A stretch of 64,000 nt of DNA from Pseudomonas marvdashtae (GTDB taxonomy: Bacteria > Pseudomonadota > Gammaproteobacteria > Pseudomonadales > Pseudomonadaceae). The notes beneath the pieces were generated by a model, which worked only from the letters and a program-made list of their open reading frames with translations, was not told the DNA's origin and did not search any database. Shown here in pieces: positions 44,040-53,529 of this stretch (positions are counted from its first letter, which is position 1; every line of letters starts with the position of its first letter). The position numbers and the translations under genes were made by a program. The stretch covers positions 2,696,001 to 2,760,000 of the forward strand of contig NZ_JABWQX020000001.1 in assembly GCF_014268655.2 (NCBI RefSeq). The letters run 5' to 3'.

Positions 44040-45347
44040 ATGCCAGATCTCATAAGGGACGCCCATGGGGCGGGCTCAGTTTCACCCCTCATTCATTGGT
44101 TGGCCGGCGCCGGGCTGGGCCTTTTCTGCAGCGTGTCGCAGGCCGAAGGCTTCATCGACGATAGCCACGGCACGCTGACCCTGCGCAATTACTACATGGA
44201 TCGCGACTACAAGGACGACGGCGCCAAGACTGCCGCGCGGGAATGGGCCCAGGGGGTCTTCATGAACGTGGAGTCGGGGTTCACTCCGGGGACGGTCGGG
44301 TTTGGCCTGGACGTGAGAGGATTGCTGGGGATCAAGCTCGATTCGTCACCGGATCGCAGCGGCACCGAACTGTTGCCCGTGTCCAGCAGCGACAAGCGCG
44401 CGGCGGATGAATATTCCCGCTTGGGCCTGACCGGCAAGCTGCGTTTCGGGCAAACAACCGTGAAGACCGGCGACGTGTCGATTTTCCTGCCGTTTGCCTT
44501 CGCCAGCCCGTCTCGGTTGCTGCCCCAGACGTTTCGTGGGACGACACTCAGTTCCAAGGACATTGACGGTTTGACGCTGAATACCGGCTACATCGATCGC
44601 ATCGCCCGGCGCGATTCCACCGATTACCAGCCGATGACCATCGCCTCGCCCAATCGCCGTTTCAACGGCTCGGCAACCTCGTCTCACATGGCTTATGCCG
44701 GCGGCGATTATCAGGTCAACAAAGACCTCAGCCTGCGCGCCTACCACGCCGAAGTGGCGGACTTGTACCAGCAGAACACTCTCGCGTTGCTGCACAACCT
44801 GCCCCTCGGCGATGGCGTGCTGACCACTGACTTGCGCAGTTTTTTCAGCGACGAAGAGGGCGCCGCCAAGGCCGGCAAGGTGGATAACCGCAACGTTTCG
44901 GCCTTGGTCGGCTATCGCTTCGGCGGGCATCGCGTCAGCCTGGGTTATATGCACTCCAGCGGCGACACGGCGACGCCTTACGTGTCTGGCACCGAGTTGA
45001 TGGGCTTGAGCGAGATGACCATGAGTTCGGACTTCCTCAACGCCAAGGAGCGTACCTGGCAGGCGATTCACGACTACGATTTCGCCGCCGTCGGCGTGCC
45101 TGGCCTGCGAACCCGGTTGCGCTACGTGCGTGGCGATCATATTGAGCTGGCGGCCCTCAATGCCGAGGATCGCAAGGAGCGCGAATTCCAGATGGAACTG
45201 GGCTATGTGATTCAGAGTGGTCCGCTGAAAAATGTCGGATTGCTGGCGCGCAAGTCGATCTATCGCAACGACTTTCCGGGCACGGCGGCGTTTCGCGACG
45301 AGAATCAGACCCGTTTCCTGGTGACGTACAGCGTGCCGATTTGGTGA
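44040..45347 (+). CDS. OprD-family outer-membrane porin
   Basis: OprD-type porin (435 aa), outer-membrane channel for aromatic acids or similar small anions. Features: signal region (WLAGAGLGLFCSVSQA), LTLRNYYMDRDYKDDGAKT near the mature start, repeated barrel strands, SLGYMHSSGD, and a C-terminal aromatic end (LVTYSVPIW). The ATG at 44040 (MPDLIRDAHG) gives the signal peptide position; the frame to 43917 runs through promoter sequence. Divergent from the MFS importer; together they form an outer and inner membrane uptake pair. PhaK/VanP-like specificity is a guess. Confidence 0.88.
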   Translation: MPDLIRDAHGAGSVSPLIHWLAGAGLGLFCSVSQAEGFIDDSHGTLTLRNYYMDRDYKDDGAKTAAREWAQGVFMNVESGFTPGTVGFGLDVRGLLGIKLDSSPDRSGTELLPVSSSDKRAADEYSRLGLTGKLRFGQTTVKTGDVSIFLPFAFASPSRLLPQTFRGTTLSSKDIDGLTLNTGYIDRIARRDSTDYQPMTIASPNRRFNGSATSSHMAYAGGDYQVNKDLSLRAYHAEVADLYQQNTLALLHNLPLGDGVLTTDLRSFFSDEEGAAKAGKVDNRNVSALVGYRFGGHRVSLGYMHSSGDTATPYVSGTELMGLSEMTMSSDFLNAKERTWQAIHDYDFAAVGVPGLRTRLRYVRGDHIELAALNAEDRKEREFQMELGYVIQSGPLKNVGLLARKSIYRNDFPGTAAFRDENQTRFLVTYSVPIW

Positions 45348-45378
45348 CTTGGGGAAGACTTCCTGTGAAAGAACTCTT

Positions 45379-45510
45379 GTGGCGAGGGGATTTATCCCCG
45401 CTGGACTGCGCAGCAGTCCTATTCAACTGCCGCCGCGGTATGGCTGGTTGACCGAGGCGTCTGGGGCAGGGGCCGCTGCGCAGCCCAGCGGGGATAAATC
45501 CCCTCGCCAC
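45379..45510. repeat. Dispersed palindromic repeat, GTGGCGAGGGGATTTATCCCC family
   Basis: Ends GTGGCGAGGGGATTTATCCC and GGGATAAATCCCCTCGCCAC with a GC-rich interior (CTGCGCAGCAG), related to the repeat at 13664 but with an ATTTAT core. It lies between the convergent porin and ferR genes. Confidence 0.85.
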
Positions 45511-45526
45511 AGGGGAACCGGCTTTT

Positions 45527-46018
45527 CTATTGCTGGTAAACCTTCTTCAACAACCGCAGCAGCTCTTCCCGCTCGGTACCGTTGAGCGCAGCGGTGGAAT
45601 CGAGGTCACTCTGGGCGGCGATCTGCTTGAGCTCCTTGAGCAGCGTTTCGCCGGTCTTGCTCAGGAAAATCCCGTAGGAGCGCTTGTCCGGCTTGCAGCG
45701 CACCCGCACGGCCAAGGCGCGGCTTTCGAGTTTATTCAACAGCGGCACCACTTGCGGCGGCTCGATGGCCAATGCCTTGGCCAGGTCCGCCTGCATCAAG
45801 CCGGGGTTCTGGTCGATGATCGCCAGGGCCGAGAACTGCGCGGGTCGCAGGTCGTGGACTGCGAGCCGGCCGATCAGGTTCTGGAACAATTTCAACTGGG
45901 CGCGGCGCAGGGCATAACCAATCAGGTCATCCAGCGCGGAGTCCATCGGCGCCTGCGTGTCGGTACTGTCGGCCAGGGGCTCGGCAGCGGGTTCGGCAAG
46001 CTTGGAAGACTTGGCCAT
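45527..46018 (-). CDS. ferR: MarR-family regulator FerR
   Basis: MarR-type regulator (163 aa) of ferulate catabolism. Winged-helix segments LRPAQFSALAIIDQNPGLMQADLAKALAIEPPQVVPLLNKLE and RSYGIFLSKTGETLLKEL. It is divergent from ech across 214 bp with inverted repeats at 46160-46194. The start at 46018 (MAKSSK) is chosen; starts at 46030 (ATG) and 46036 (TTG) are possible because a GAGG box lies just before the former. By analogy to the P. fluorescens FerR, it represses ech-vdh-fcs until feruloyl-CoA (or a related thioester) binds. The FerR name is by context. Confidence 0.85.
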   Translation of the reverse strand: MAKSSKLAEPAAEPLADSTDTQAPMDSALDDLIGYALRRAQLKLFQNLIGRLAVHDLRPAQFSALAIIDQNPGLMQADLAKALAIEPPQVVPLLNKLESRALAVRVRCKPDKRSYGIFLSKTGETLLKELKQIAAQSDLDSTAALNGTEREELLRLLKKVYQQ

Positions 46019-46159
46019 CGAAAGGTGCATCCTCAAGGTCAGTGATTAACAAGGCTATCCAGTTTGCCGAGGTTGCCGCGCGGTGGCTACGGTCGTATGG
46101 ATTTTTTCTGATTCGCGGGTTCATTCAATCGGACCAAAAATTACAGGTAAATCGATTAA

Positions 46160-46194
46160 TAGTTAATTGACATAACTAATATTCAAGGTTAGTT
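46160..46194. promoter_or_regulatory. Probable FerR operator region before ech
   Basis: Two overlapping inverted repeats: TAGTTA-N7-TAACTA (46160-46178) and AACTAA-N9-TTAGTT (46174-46194), 39-73 bp before the ech ATG. Palindromes of this kind are typical MarR sites. Confidence 0.65.
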
Positions 46195-46232
46195 TTTGTT
46201 CATCTTCAGCCAAGAACAAGAGAGCACGCGCC

Positions 46233-47063
46233 ATGAGCAATTACGAAGGTCGCTGGACAACCGTCAAGGTCGAGATCGAGGAGGGCATCGCCTGGGTCAT
46301 CCTCAATCGCCCGGAAAAACGCAATGCCATGAGCCCGACCCTCAACCGCGAGATGATCGATGTGCTGGAGACCCTGGAACAGGACCCGGCCGCTGGCGTG
46401 CTGGTGCTGACTGGCGCTGGTGAAGCGTGGACCGCCGGCATGGACCTCAAGGAATATTTCCGCGAAGTGGACGCCGGGCCGGAAATCCTTCAGGAGAAGA
46501 TCCGTCGCGAAGCCTCGCAATGGCAGTGGAAACTCCTGCGCATGTACGCCAAGCCCACCATCGCGATGGTCAACGGTTGGTGCTTCGGCGGCGGTTTCAG
46601 TCCGCTGGTGGCGTGCGACCTGGCGATCTGCGCCGACGAGGCGACGTTCGGCCTGTCGGAAATCAACTGGGGCATTCCGCCCGGCAACCTGGTCAGCAAG
46701 GCGATGGCCGACACCGTGGGGCATCGCCAGTCGCTGTACTACATCATGACCGGCAAGACGTTTGGCGGGCAGAAAGCCGCCGAAATGGGCCTGGTCAACG
46801 AAAGCGTGCCGTTGGCGCAGTTGCGCGAAGTCACCATTGAGCTGGCGCGCAACCTCTTGGAGAAAAACCCCGTGGTGCTGCGCGCGGCCAAGCATGGCTT
46901 CAAGCGCTGCCGCGAACTGACCTGGGAGCAAAACGAGGATTACCTCTACGCCAAGCTGGACCAGTCGCGCTTGCTCGACACTGAAGGTGGTCGCGAGCAG
47001 GGCATGAAACAGTTCCTCGACGAGAAGAGCATCAAGCCGGGCCTGCAAGCCTACAAGCGCTGA
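46233..47063 (+). CDS. ech: Feruloyl-CoA hydratase/lyase (HCHL, Ech)
   Basis: Crotonase-fold enzyme (276 aa) that hydrates feruloyl-CoA and cleaves it to vanillin plus acetyl-CoA. Length matches P. fluorescens HCHL. The catalytic Glu143 (GLSEINWGIPPGN) and the phenol-binding Tyr239 (NEDYLYAK) fall at the same residue numbers as in that enzyme. Oxyanion-hole regions are AWTAGMDLKEYF and NGWCFGGGFSP. First gene of ech-vdh-fcs, controlled by the FerR region upstream. A GC-rich hairpin without T run (47076-47097) separates it from vdh. Confidence 0.96.
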   Translation: MSNYEGRWTTVKVEIEEGIAWVILNRPEKRNAMSPTLNREMIDVLETLEQDPAAGVLVLTGAGEAWTAGMDLKEYFREVDAGPEILQEKIRREASQWQWKLLRMYAKPTIAMVNGWCFGGGFSPLVACDLAICADEATFGLSEINWGIPPGNLVSKAMADTVGHRQSLYYIMTGKTFGGQKAAEMGLVNESVPLAQLREVTIELARNLLEKNPVVLRAAKHGFKRCRELTWEQNEDYLYAKLDQSRLLDTEGGREQGMKQFLDEKSIKPGLQAYKR

Positions 47064-47075
47064 GACATCCGCGCG

Positions 47076-47097
47076 GCGGGCGCCATCGTGCGCCCGC
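47076..47097 (+). other. Hairpin between ech and vdh
   Basis: GCGGGCGC and GCGCCCGC form an 8-bp stem with a 6-nt loop and no T run. It may tune expression between the two genes or be an mRNA stability element. Confidence 0.5.
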
Positions 47098-47168
47098 GGG
47101 CTGTTCGTCCAAGGCCCTCGGCGCTACTGTGAACGTGTTCCCGATAAAGACAAAAAAGAGGAATCACC

Positions 47169-48617
47169 ATGCTGGACGTGCCCCTGTTGATTGGCGGCCA
47201 GTCGTGTCCCGCCCGTGACGGCCGGACCTTCGAGCGCTGCAACCCGGTGAGCGGTGAAGTGGTGTCTCGCGTGGCCGCCGCCACGTTGGAAGACGCCGAC
47301 GCCGCCGTGGCGGCTGCGCAAGCGGCGTTTCCCGCCTGGGCGGCGCTTGCGCCCAACGAACGTCGCACCCGCTTGCTCCGCGCGGCCGAGCAGTTGCAGG
47401 CCCGCAGCGGCGAATTCATTGCCGCCGCCGGCGAGACCGGTGCCATGGCCAATTGGTACGGTTTCAACGTGCACCTGGCGGCAAACATGCTGCGCGAAGC
47501 AGCCTCCATGACCACCCAGATCAATGGCGAAATTATTCCTTCGGACGTGCCCGGCAGTTTCGCCATGGCCTTGCGTCAGCCCTGCGGCGTGGTGCTGGGC
47601 ATTGCGCCATGGAACGCCCCGGTGATTCTCGCCACCCGCGCCATTGCCATGCCCTTGGCTTGCGGCAACACCGTGGTGCTCAAGGCCTCGGAAATCAGCC
47701 CGGCGGTGCATCGGCTGATCGGCCAGGTGCTGCAAGACGCAGGTTTGGGTGACGGTGTGGTCAACGTCATCTGCAACGCGCCGGCGGATGCGCCGGCCAT
47801 CGTCGAGCGCCTGATCGCCAACCCGGCGGTGCGCCGGGTCAACTTCACCGGCTCGACTCATGTCGGACGCATCGTTGGCGAACTGTCGGCGCGCCACCTC
47901 AAGCCGGCACTGCTGGAACTGGGCGGCAAGGCGCCGCTGCTGGTGCTGGACGACGCCGATCTGGACGCAGCGGTGGAAGCGGCCGCCTTCGGCGCCTACT
48001 TCAACCAGGGCCAGATTTGCATGTCCACCGAGCGGCTGATCGTCGACGCCCGCGTGGCCGATGCCTTTATCAGCCGACTGACCGCAAAGATCGCTACCTT
48101 GCGCGCCGGCGACCCTTCGGCGAGCGATTCGGTGCTCGGTTCGCTGGTGGACGCCAGCGCGGGGCAGCGCATCAAGGGGCTGATCGACGATGCCCTGGCT
48201 AAAGGCGCGAAGCTGCTGGCGGGCGGTCAGTTGGACGGCAGCATTCTGCAGCCGACCTTGCTCGATGGCGTCACCGCCGAGATGCGCCTGTACCGCGAAG
48301 AGTCCTTCGGACCGGTGGCGGTGTTGCTGCGCGGCGAGGGTGATGAAGAGCTGCTGCGCCTGGCCAACGACTCCGAGTTCGGCTTGTCCGCGGCGATCTT
48401 TAGCCGCGACACCAGTCGCGCCTTGGCCTTGGCCCAGCGGATCGAGTCGGGCATCTGCCACATCAATGGCCCGACGGTGCACGACGAGGCGCAAATGCCT
48501 TTCGGCGGGGTCAAGTCCAGCGGTTACGGCAGCTTCGGCGGCAAGGCGTCCATCGAGCATTTCACTCAGTTGCGCTGGGTGACGATGCAGAACGGCCCCC
48601 GACATTATCCGATCTGA
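47169..48617 (+). CDS. vdh: Vanillin dehydrogenase Vdh
   Basis: NAD-dependent aldehyde dehydrogenase (482 aa) oxidising vanillin to vanillate. FTGSTHVGRIVGE (Rossmann), ELGGKAPLL (Glu) and catalytic Cys284 in NQGQICMSTERL. The opening MLDVPLLIGGQSCPARDG and the C-terminal NGPRHYPI are typical of Vdh. It lies between ech, which makes vanillin, and fcs. Spacing to ech is 105 bp with a hairpin. Confidence 0.94.
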   Translation: MLDVPLLIGGQSCPARDGRTFERCNPVSGEVVSRVAAATLEDADAAVAAAQAAFPAWAALAPNERRTRLLRAAEQLQARSGEFIAAAGETGAMANWYGFNVHLAANMLREAASMTTQINGEIIPSDVPGSFAMALRQPCGVVLGIAPWNAPVILATRAIAMPLACGNTVVLKASEISPAVHRLIGQVLQDAGLGDGVVNVICNAPADAPAIVERLIANPAVRRVNFTGSTHVGRIVGELSARHLKPALLELGGKAPLLVLDDADLDAAVEAAAFGAYFNQGQICMSTERLIVDARVADAFISRLTAKIATLRAGDPSASDSVLGSLVDASAGQRIKGLIDDALAKGAKLLAGGQLDGSILQPTLLDGVTAEMRLYREESFGPVAVLLRGEGDEELLRLANDSEFGLSAAIFSRDTSRALALAQRIESGICHINGPTVHDEAQMPFGGVKSSGYGSFGGKASIEHFTQLRWVTMQNGPRHYPI

Positions 48618-48765
48618 AACCCACGGCACTACGGGCGGCTGAGCCCTGAAAGCCGCCGCCCGCCGCAGGCCAGACATAACAAAAAATTCCAAGGCCGCAG
48701 CCACACGCTGCCACGCTCGGCTCGTTTTGCGCGACCCGAGCGTGCCTTGATGGAGGAGATGCACC

Positions 48766-50643
48766 GTGAGTTCCGAGTTCAGATCATCCTCCCGGCCCGA
48801 GCCTGTGCGTTATCGCCAGGTGTCGATCGGCCATCCAGCCGTTGAAGTGCGCGAAGAGCAGGGCGTTCTGCACATGCGCTCCCTGGAACCGCTGGCTCCG
48901 CTGCCGGCGCGTTTGCTCGATCGCCTGGTGCACTGGGCGCAGGTACGGCCAGACCAGACGTTCATTGCCGCCCGCGAAGACAAGGGTGAGTGGCGTCACG
49001 TCAGCTATGCACAAATGCTCGACAGCGTGCGAGCCATCGCCCAAGGCCTGCTGGCGTATGGATTGTCGGCGGAAAAACCCTTGGCGTTGCTGTCGGGCAA
49101 CGACATCGAGCACCTGCAGATGGCGTTGGGGGCCATGTACGCCGGTATTCCTTACTGCCCGGTTTCGCCGGCCTACTCGCTGTTGTCCCAGGATTTCGCC
49201 AAGCTGCGGCATGTCTGCGACGTGCTGCAGCCGGGGCTGGTGTTCGTCAGCGACGCGGCGCCGTTTGAGCGCGCGGTCAACGCCGTGTTGCGGGCGGAGA
49301 TTCCATTGATCACCCTGCGCGGCGAGATGGCGGGGCGCGGACGGACAAGCTTCGCCAGCCTGCTGGCAGAGCCGGGCGGCATCGAAGCCGAGCGTGCCTT
49401 CGCCGCCACCGGCCCGGACAGTATTGCCAAGTTCCTGTTCACGTCGGGTTCCACCAAACTGCCCAAAGCGGTAATCACCACTCAGCGCATGCTTTGCGCC
49501 AACCAGCAGATGCTGTTGCAGACCTTTCCGGTGTTCGGCGAAGAGCCGCCGGTGCTGGTGGACTGGTTGCCGTGGAATCACACGTTCGGCGGCAGCCATA
49601 ACGTCGGTATCGTGCTGTACAACGGTGGCACGTTCTATCTCGACGATGGCAAGCCCACCGTCCAGGGCTTCGCTGAAACCTTGCGCAACCTCAAGGAAAT
49701 TTCCCCGACGGCCTACCTGACCGTGCCCAAGGGCTGGGAAGAGTTGGTCAGCGCCTTGGAACAGGATGCCGAGTTGCGCGAGCGCTTCTTCAAACGCATC
49801 AGCCTGTTTTTCTTCGCCGCGGCGGGCCTTTCGCAAAGCACCTGGGATCGACTCGACAAAGTGGCCGAACAGCATTGCGGCGAACGAATCCGCATGATGG
49901 CCGGCCTGGGGATGACCGAAGCATCGCCGTCCTGCACCTTCACCACCGGACCACTGTCGATGGCTGGCTACATCGGCTTGCCGGCGCCGGGTTGCGAAGT
50001 GAGGATGGTGCCGGTGGACGGCAAGTTCGAAGGACGCTTTCGCGGGCCGCACATCATGCCCGGCTACTGGCGATCGCCCGAGCAGACCGCCGAGGTGTTC
50101 GATCAGGACGGCTTCTATTGCTCGGGTGATGCCATCAAGCTCGCTGACCCCGCCAACCCACAGCTGGGGCTGATGTTCGATGGGCGGATTGCCGAGGATT
50201 TCAAACTGTCCTCCGGGGTGTTCGTCAGTGTCGGGCCGCTGCGCAACAGGGCGGTGCTGGAAGGCACGCCTTATGTGCAAGACCTGGTGGTGACGGCACC
50301 GGATCGTCCGTGCCTGGGCGCATTGGTACTGCCACGCCTGCACGAATGCCGGCGCCTGTCGGGCCTGGGGCCGAAGGCCAGTGACGCCGAGGTCCTGGCC
50401 AGCGCGCCGGTGCGCCAGTGGTTCGCCGATTGGCTGCGCCGCCTGAACCGCGAAGCCAACGGCAACGCCAGTCGCGTCGAATGGATCGCGCTGCTGGATG
50501 AACCCGCGTCCATCGACCGAGGAGAAATCACCGACAAGGGCTCGATCAATCAGCGGGCGGTGTTGCAATGGCGCGCGGCGAAGGTCGAGGCGCTGTACCG
50601 GGGCGAGGACCCGACGATCCTGCGCGCCGGACCGGTCGGCTGA
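48766..50643 (+). CDS. fcs: Feruloyl-CoA synthetase Fcs
   Basis: AMP-forming acyl-CoA ligase (625 aa) activating ferulate (and likely p-coumarate or caffeate) to the CoA thioester. Phosphate-binding FTSGSTKLPKAVITTQ, an adenylate motif region MAGLGMTEASP, and a hinge region DGRIAEDFKLSSG. The start is GTG at 48766 with GGAGGAG 7 nt upstream. It follows vdh after 148 bp of GC-rich sequence without a clear terminator; the order ferR / ech-vdh-fcs matches my recollection of P. fluorescens loci. No aat thiolase gene adjoins it, as is common for the CoA-dependent retro-aldol route. Confidence 0.95.
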   Translation: MSSEFRSSSRPEPVRYRQVSIGHPAVEVREEQGVLHMRSLEPLAPLPARLLDRLVHWAQVRPDQTFIAAREDKGEWRHVSYAQMLDSVRAIAQGLLAYGLSAEKPLALLSGNDIEHLQMALGAMYAGIPYCPVSPAYSLLSQDFAKLRHVCDVLQPGLVFVSDAAPFERAVNAVLRAEIPLITLRGEMAGRGRTSFASLLAEPGGIEAERAFAATGPDSIAKFLFTSGSTKLPKAVITTQRMLCANQQMLLQTFPVFGEEPPVLVDWLPWNHTFGGSHNVGIVLYNGGTFYLDDGKPTVQGFAETLRNLKEISPTAYLTVPKGWEELVSALEQDAELRERFFKRISLFFFAAAGLSQSTWDRLDKVAEQHCGERIRMMAGLGMTEASPSCTFTTGPLSMAGYIGLPAPGCEVRMVPVDGKFEGRFRGPHIMPGYWRSPEQTAEVFDQDGFYCSGDAIKLADPANPQLGLMFDGRIAEDFKLSSGVFVSVGPLRNRAVLEGTPYVQDLVVTAPDRPCLGALVLPRLHECRRLSGLGPKASDAEVLASAPVRQWFADWLRRLNREANGNASRVEWIALLDEPASIDRGEITDKGSINQRAVLQWRAAKVEALYRGEDPTILRAGPVG

Positions 50644-50730
50644 CACTGCCGCGTTGTGGGCGCGAGTACGCTCGCCCCCACAATTGATTGCAATTACTAT
50701 GGCGGCTCTCTCTTCTCTGGAATCACCTGG

Positions 50731-51444
50731 ATGAGCAAGCCCGGCCAAACGGTCCTGGTCGCATTGCGTCGCATGATCGCCTCCGGCGAGCTGGCGGCGG
50801 GCGAGCGGCTGATGGAAGTTCCCACCGCGCAATTGTTCGGCGTCTCACGGATGCCGGTGCGCATGGCGTTTCGCACCCTGGAGCAGGAAGGGTTGCTGGT
50901 GCGTTTTGGCGGGCGCGGCTTCCAGGTACGTTCGGTCAGTGCCGAGGAAATCGCCGGAGCGGTGGAAGTGCGCGGCGTGCTCGAAGGGCTCGCCGCCCGG
51001 CAAGCGGCCGAGCGCGGTCTGTCCGACGAGGCCCGTCGCACGCTTGAACGGTGCCTGGTACAGGGCGACGAACTGTTCGCAAAAGGCTATGTGACCGAAG
51101 AGGACTTGGAGGTCTATCACGACCTCAACATGCGTTTTCATCAAGTCATCGTCGCAGGCAGCCACAACCCGGCCATCGCCGATGCCCTGGCGCGCAATGA
51201 CCACCTGCCATTCGCCTCAGTGACCGCCCTGGCGGTGGATCGCCAGAACATGGCCGGCGAGTTCCGCCGCTTCAATTACGCCCACATGCAGCATCACTCG
51301 GTGTTCGACGCGCTCGTCAGCCGCCAGGGTGCCCGCGCCGAAGCGATCATGCGCGAGCATGCCAACGCGACGTTGCGTTACGCCGAGGTATTCGGCTCGG
51401 CGTTGGCGGATGAGCGGATGAAGGTGATCCTTCGGTCAGAATGA
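50731..51444 (+). CDS. vanR: GntR/FadR-family regulator VanR
   Basis: GntR-family regulator with a FadR-type C-terminal domain (237 aa). HTH region ALRRMIASGELAAGERLMEVPTAQLFGVSRMPVRMAFRTLEQEGLLVR at about residues 10-57; FCD domain with EEDLEVYHDLNMRFHQVIV and a second His-rich region (YAHMQHHSVFDAL). The ATG at 50731 (MSKPGQ) is the family start; the frame from 50656 passes through the fcs/vanR gap. It converges on vanB and is expected to repress vanAB until vanillate binds. Candidate operators are at 53530 and 53602. Confidence 0.9.
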   Translation: MSKPGQTVLVALRRMIASGELAAGERLMEVPTAQLFGVSRMPVRMAFRTLEQEGLLVRFGGRGFQVRSVSAEEIAGAVEVRGVLEGLAARQAAERGLSDEARRTLERCLVQGDELFAKGYVTEEDLEVYHDLNMRFHQVIVAGSHNPAIADALARNDHLPFASVTALAVDRQNMAGEFRRFNYAHMQHHSVFDALVSRQGARAEAIMREHANATLRYAEVFGSALADERMKVILRSE

Positions 51445-51461
51445 TGTATCCATTGTGGGGC

Positions 51462-52412
51462 TTAGAGATCCAGCACCAACAACGGCGTCCGCGACCTCGA
51501 ACAGCACGGCGTGAATTGATCATTGAGCGCCTGCTCGGCCTCGGTCAGGAACATGTCACGGTGTTCCGGCACGCCTTCCAGCACGCGGGTCAGGCAGGTG
51601 CCGCAGACGCCTTGCTCGCATGAGATCGGCACCTCGACGCCATGGCTTTCCAGCACCTGCACCACGCTGCGGTCCGCCGGCACCTCGAACACGAGGCCGC
51701 TGCGAGCCAGTTTCACCGAGAAGCTGCCATCGGCCGAGGTGTCCGTCGGCGCGGCGGCGAAGTATTCCCGGTGCAGGTTGGGCTCTTGCCAGCCTTGGGC
51801 CTTGGCGGTGTCGAGGACGTGCTGCATGAAACCACCTGGACCACATACATAGAGGTGCAGGTCGTCGCCGGGGCAAGCCAATACCCGCGCGGCATCCAGT
51901 GCCGTGGTGGGCTGTTCATCGAAGTGCAGGAACACCCGGTCGGCATAAGGCGACTGCTGCAAGCGCTCGACAAAAGCCGCGCGCTCCCTGGACCGCGCGC
52001 AGTAATGCAACGCGAACGCGGCGCCGCTTTGGGCCAGGTGCTCGGCCATGCACAGGAGCGGCGTGATGCCGATGCCTCCAGCAAACAGCAGGCTGCGTCG
52101 GGCCTGCGGGGCGAGGGCGAACAGGTTGCGCGGTTCGCTGATCAGCAATCGGGTTCCTGGCTGGATCTGTTCATGCAAACCGCGTGAACCGCCACGTGAC
52201 GAGGGATCCTTGAGCACGCCGATGAGGTAGCGATGCCGTTCCTCCGGGTGGTTGCACAGCGAATATTGGCGGATCAGCCCATCGGGCAAATGCACATCGA
52301 TATGGGCACCCGCCCTGAAAGGCGGAAGTGGCTGACCATCGATACTCGTCAGCTCGTAGCTGCAGATGTCGAGGGCTTCATCGCGCCGTGCGGCGACTTG
52401 GACTTCGATCAT
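51462..52412 (-). CDS. vanB: Vanillate O-demethylase reductase VanB
   Basis: Reductase component (316 aa) of vanillate demethylase. Ferredoxin-NADP reductase domains come first: [12 protein letters not shown] (flavin), [19 protein letters not shown] and [12 protein letters not shown] (NAD); a plant-type 2Fe-2S domain is C-terminal with [14 protein letters not shown] and a later Cys. It transfers electrons from NADH to VanA. The start overlaps the vanA stop by 4 bp (ATGA). A 17-bp gap separates it from the convergent vanR. Confidence 0.95.
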   Translation of the reverse strand: MIEVQVAARRDEALDICSYELTSIDGQPLPPFRAGAHIDVHLPDGLIRQYSLCNHPEERHRYLIGVLKDPSSRGGSRGLHEQIQPGTRLLISEPRNLFALAPQARRSLLFAGGIGITPLLCMAEHLAQSGAAFALHYCARSRERAAFVERLQQSPYADRVFLHFDEQPTTALDAARVLACPGDDLHLYVCGPGGFMQHVLDTAKAQGWQEPNLHREYFAAAPTDTSADGSFSVKLARSGLVFEVPADRSVVQVLESHGVEVPISCEQGVCGTCLTRVLEGVPEHRDMFLTEAEQALNDQFTPCCSRSRTPLLVLDL

Positions 52413-53494
52413 GGCCGTTGCTCCGCGTGTTGCGGCTGCTGCGTCGTGGCGATCAACGCCGCCTGCTGCTCACGCTCCCTGGCGATCCAGCGTTCCAGGA
52501 CCCGACGCGACTGCACGCCGCCGGCGTCAATGTTGAGCTTGAGCAAGTTGCGTTGCGGATGGTCCAGCAGGTTGCGTTGCTGGCGTTCGAGCATCTCCAG
52601 GTCTTCGCTGAAAATCTTGCCCTGGCCTTCGCGAATGCTCGCGGTCAACGCGTCGTCCTGGGGCTGGAAGTGCCGGGCCATGCCCCAGAAATACCAGATG
52701 GAGGTCTCGGTTTCCGGCGTGATGAAGTCCACCACAATGCTGGATGCCTTGAACTGTGGCGCAGCGTGATAACCGCCATGGCCTGTGTGGGCCACGCCGA
52801 CTTCGATCAGCACATGGCTGGGCGGGGTGAAGCGACAGATCTGCCAGCGATCCACCGGCACATCGTCGGCCAGGTTGTTGCCACGCAGCGCCATGCGCCA
52901 GAACGGCGGGGGCATGATGTTTTCCATGTGGCGGGCGGTGACCACTTCATCACCCTCCACTGTAGTCACCGGCGGTGCCTCGTCGATTTCCTTCTGGCCG
53001 ATGCTCGAGGCGTGTACATAGGTCTCGTGGGTCAGGTCCATCAGGTTGTCGATCATCAGGCGATAATCGCAGTGGATATGGAACAGGCCGCCGCCATACG
53101 CCCACTCAGCGCTTTCCGCCCATTCCAGATAAGGAATCAGCGACGGGTCCGCCAGCGCCTGTTCACCGGGCCAGACCCAGATAAACCCATGGCGTTGCTC
53201 GACGGCAAAGGTCTTGTTGCAAGGAAATCCACGTACCCGCTGGCCGGGCATTTCGACGGTCTTGCCATCGCACCCCATGACCAGGCCATGGTAGCCGCAG
53301 ACGAGATTGCCGTTTTCTACATAGCCCAGCGAGAGCGGGGCGCCCCGATGGGGGCAGAAGTCTTCGACAGCGGCAACTTTGCCTTCCTGCCCTCGGTAGA
53401 AGACTATCTTCTCGCCGCAGATCTGCCGACCCAGTGGCTTATCGGCAATCTCATCGGGGGTGCAGGCAACGTACCAGGTGTTTTTTGGGTACAT
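52409..53494 (-). CDS. vanA: Vanillate O-demethylase oxygenase VanA
   Basis: Rieske oxygenase (361 aa) that demethylates vanillate to protocatechuate and formaldehyde. Rieske motif Cys47-x-His49 ... Cys66-x2-His69 ([20 protein letters not shown]), then the mononuclear iron region [18 protein letters not shown]. The ATG at 53494 gives [10 protein letters not shown], the conserved family start, with GGAGA upstream; the frame to 53566 runs through the operator region. First gene of vanAB. No formaldehyde dehydrogenase or protocatechuate genes are in the window. Confidence 0.96.
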   Translation of the reverse strand: MYPKNTWYVACTPDEIADKPLGRQICGEKIVFYRGQEGKVAAVEDFCPHRGAPLSLGYVENGNLVCGYHGLVMGCDGKTVEMPGQRVRGFPCNKTFAVEQRHGFIWVWPGEQALADPSLIPYLEWAESAEWAYGGGLFHIHCDYRLMIDNLMDLTHETYVHASSIGQKEIDEAPPVTTVEGDEVVTARHMENIMPPPFWRMALRGNNLADDVPVDRWQICRFTPPSHVLIEVGVAHTGHGGYHAAPQFKASSIVVDFITPETETSIWYFWGMARHFQPQDDALTASIREGQGKIFSEDLEMLERQQRNLLDHPQRNLLKLNIDAGGVQSRRVLERWIAREREQQAALIATTQQPQHAEQRP

Positions 53495-53529
53495 GAGACG
53501 GATCTCCAGGCTGGTTTTGTTTTTATCTG

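Noticed and set aside
48784..50832. 682-codon minus-strand open frame opposite fcs and vanR
   Set aside because: Mirror frame of a well-supported acyl-CoA ligase; no ribosome site or domain pattern.
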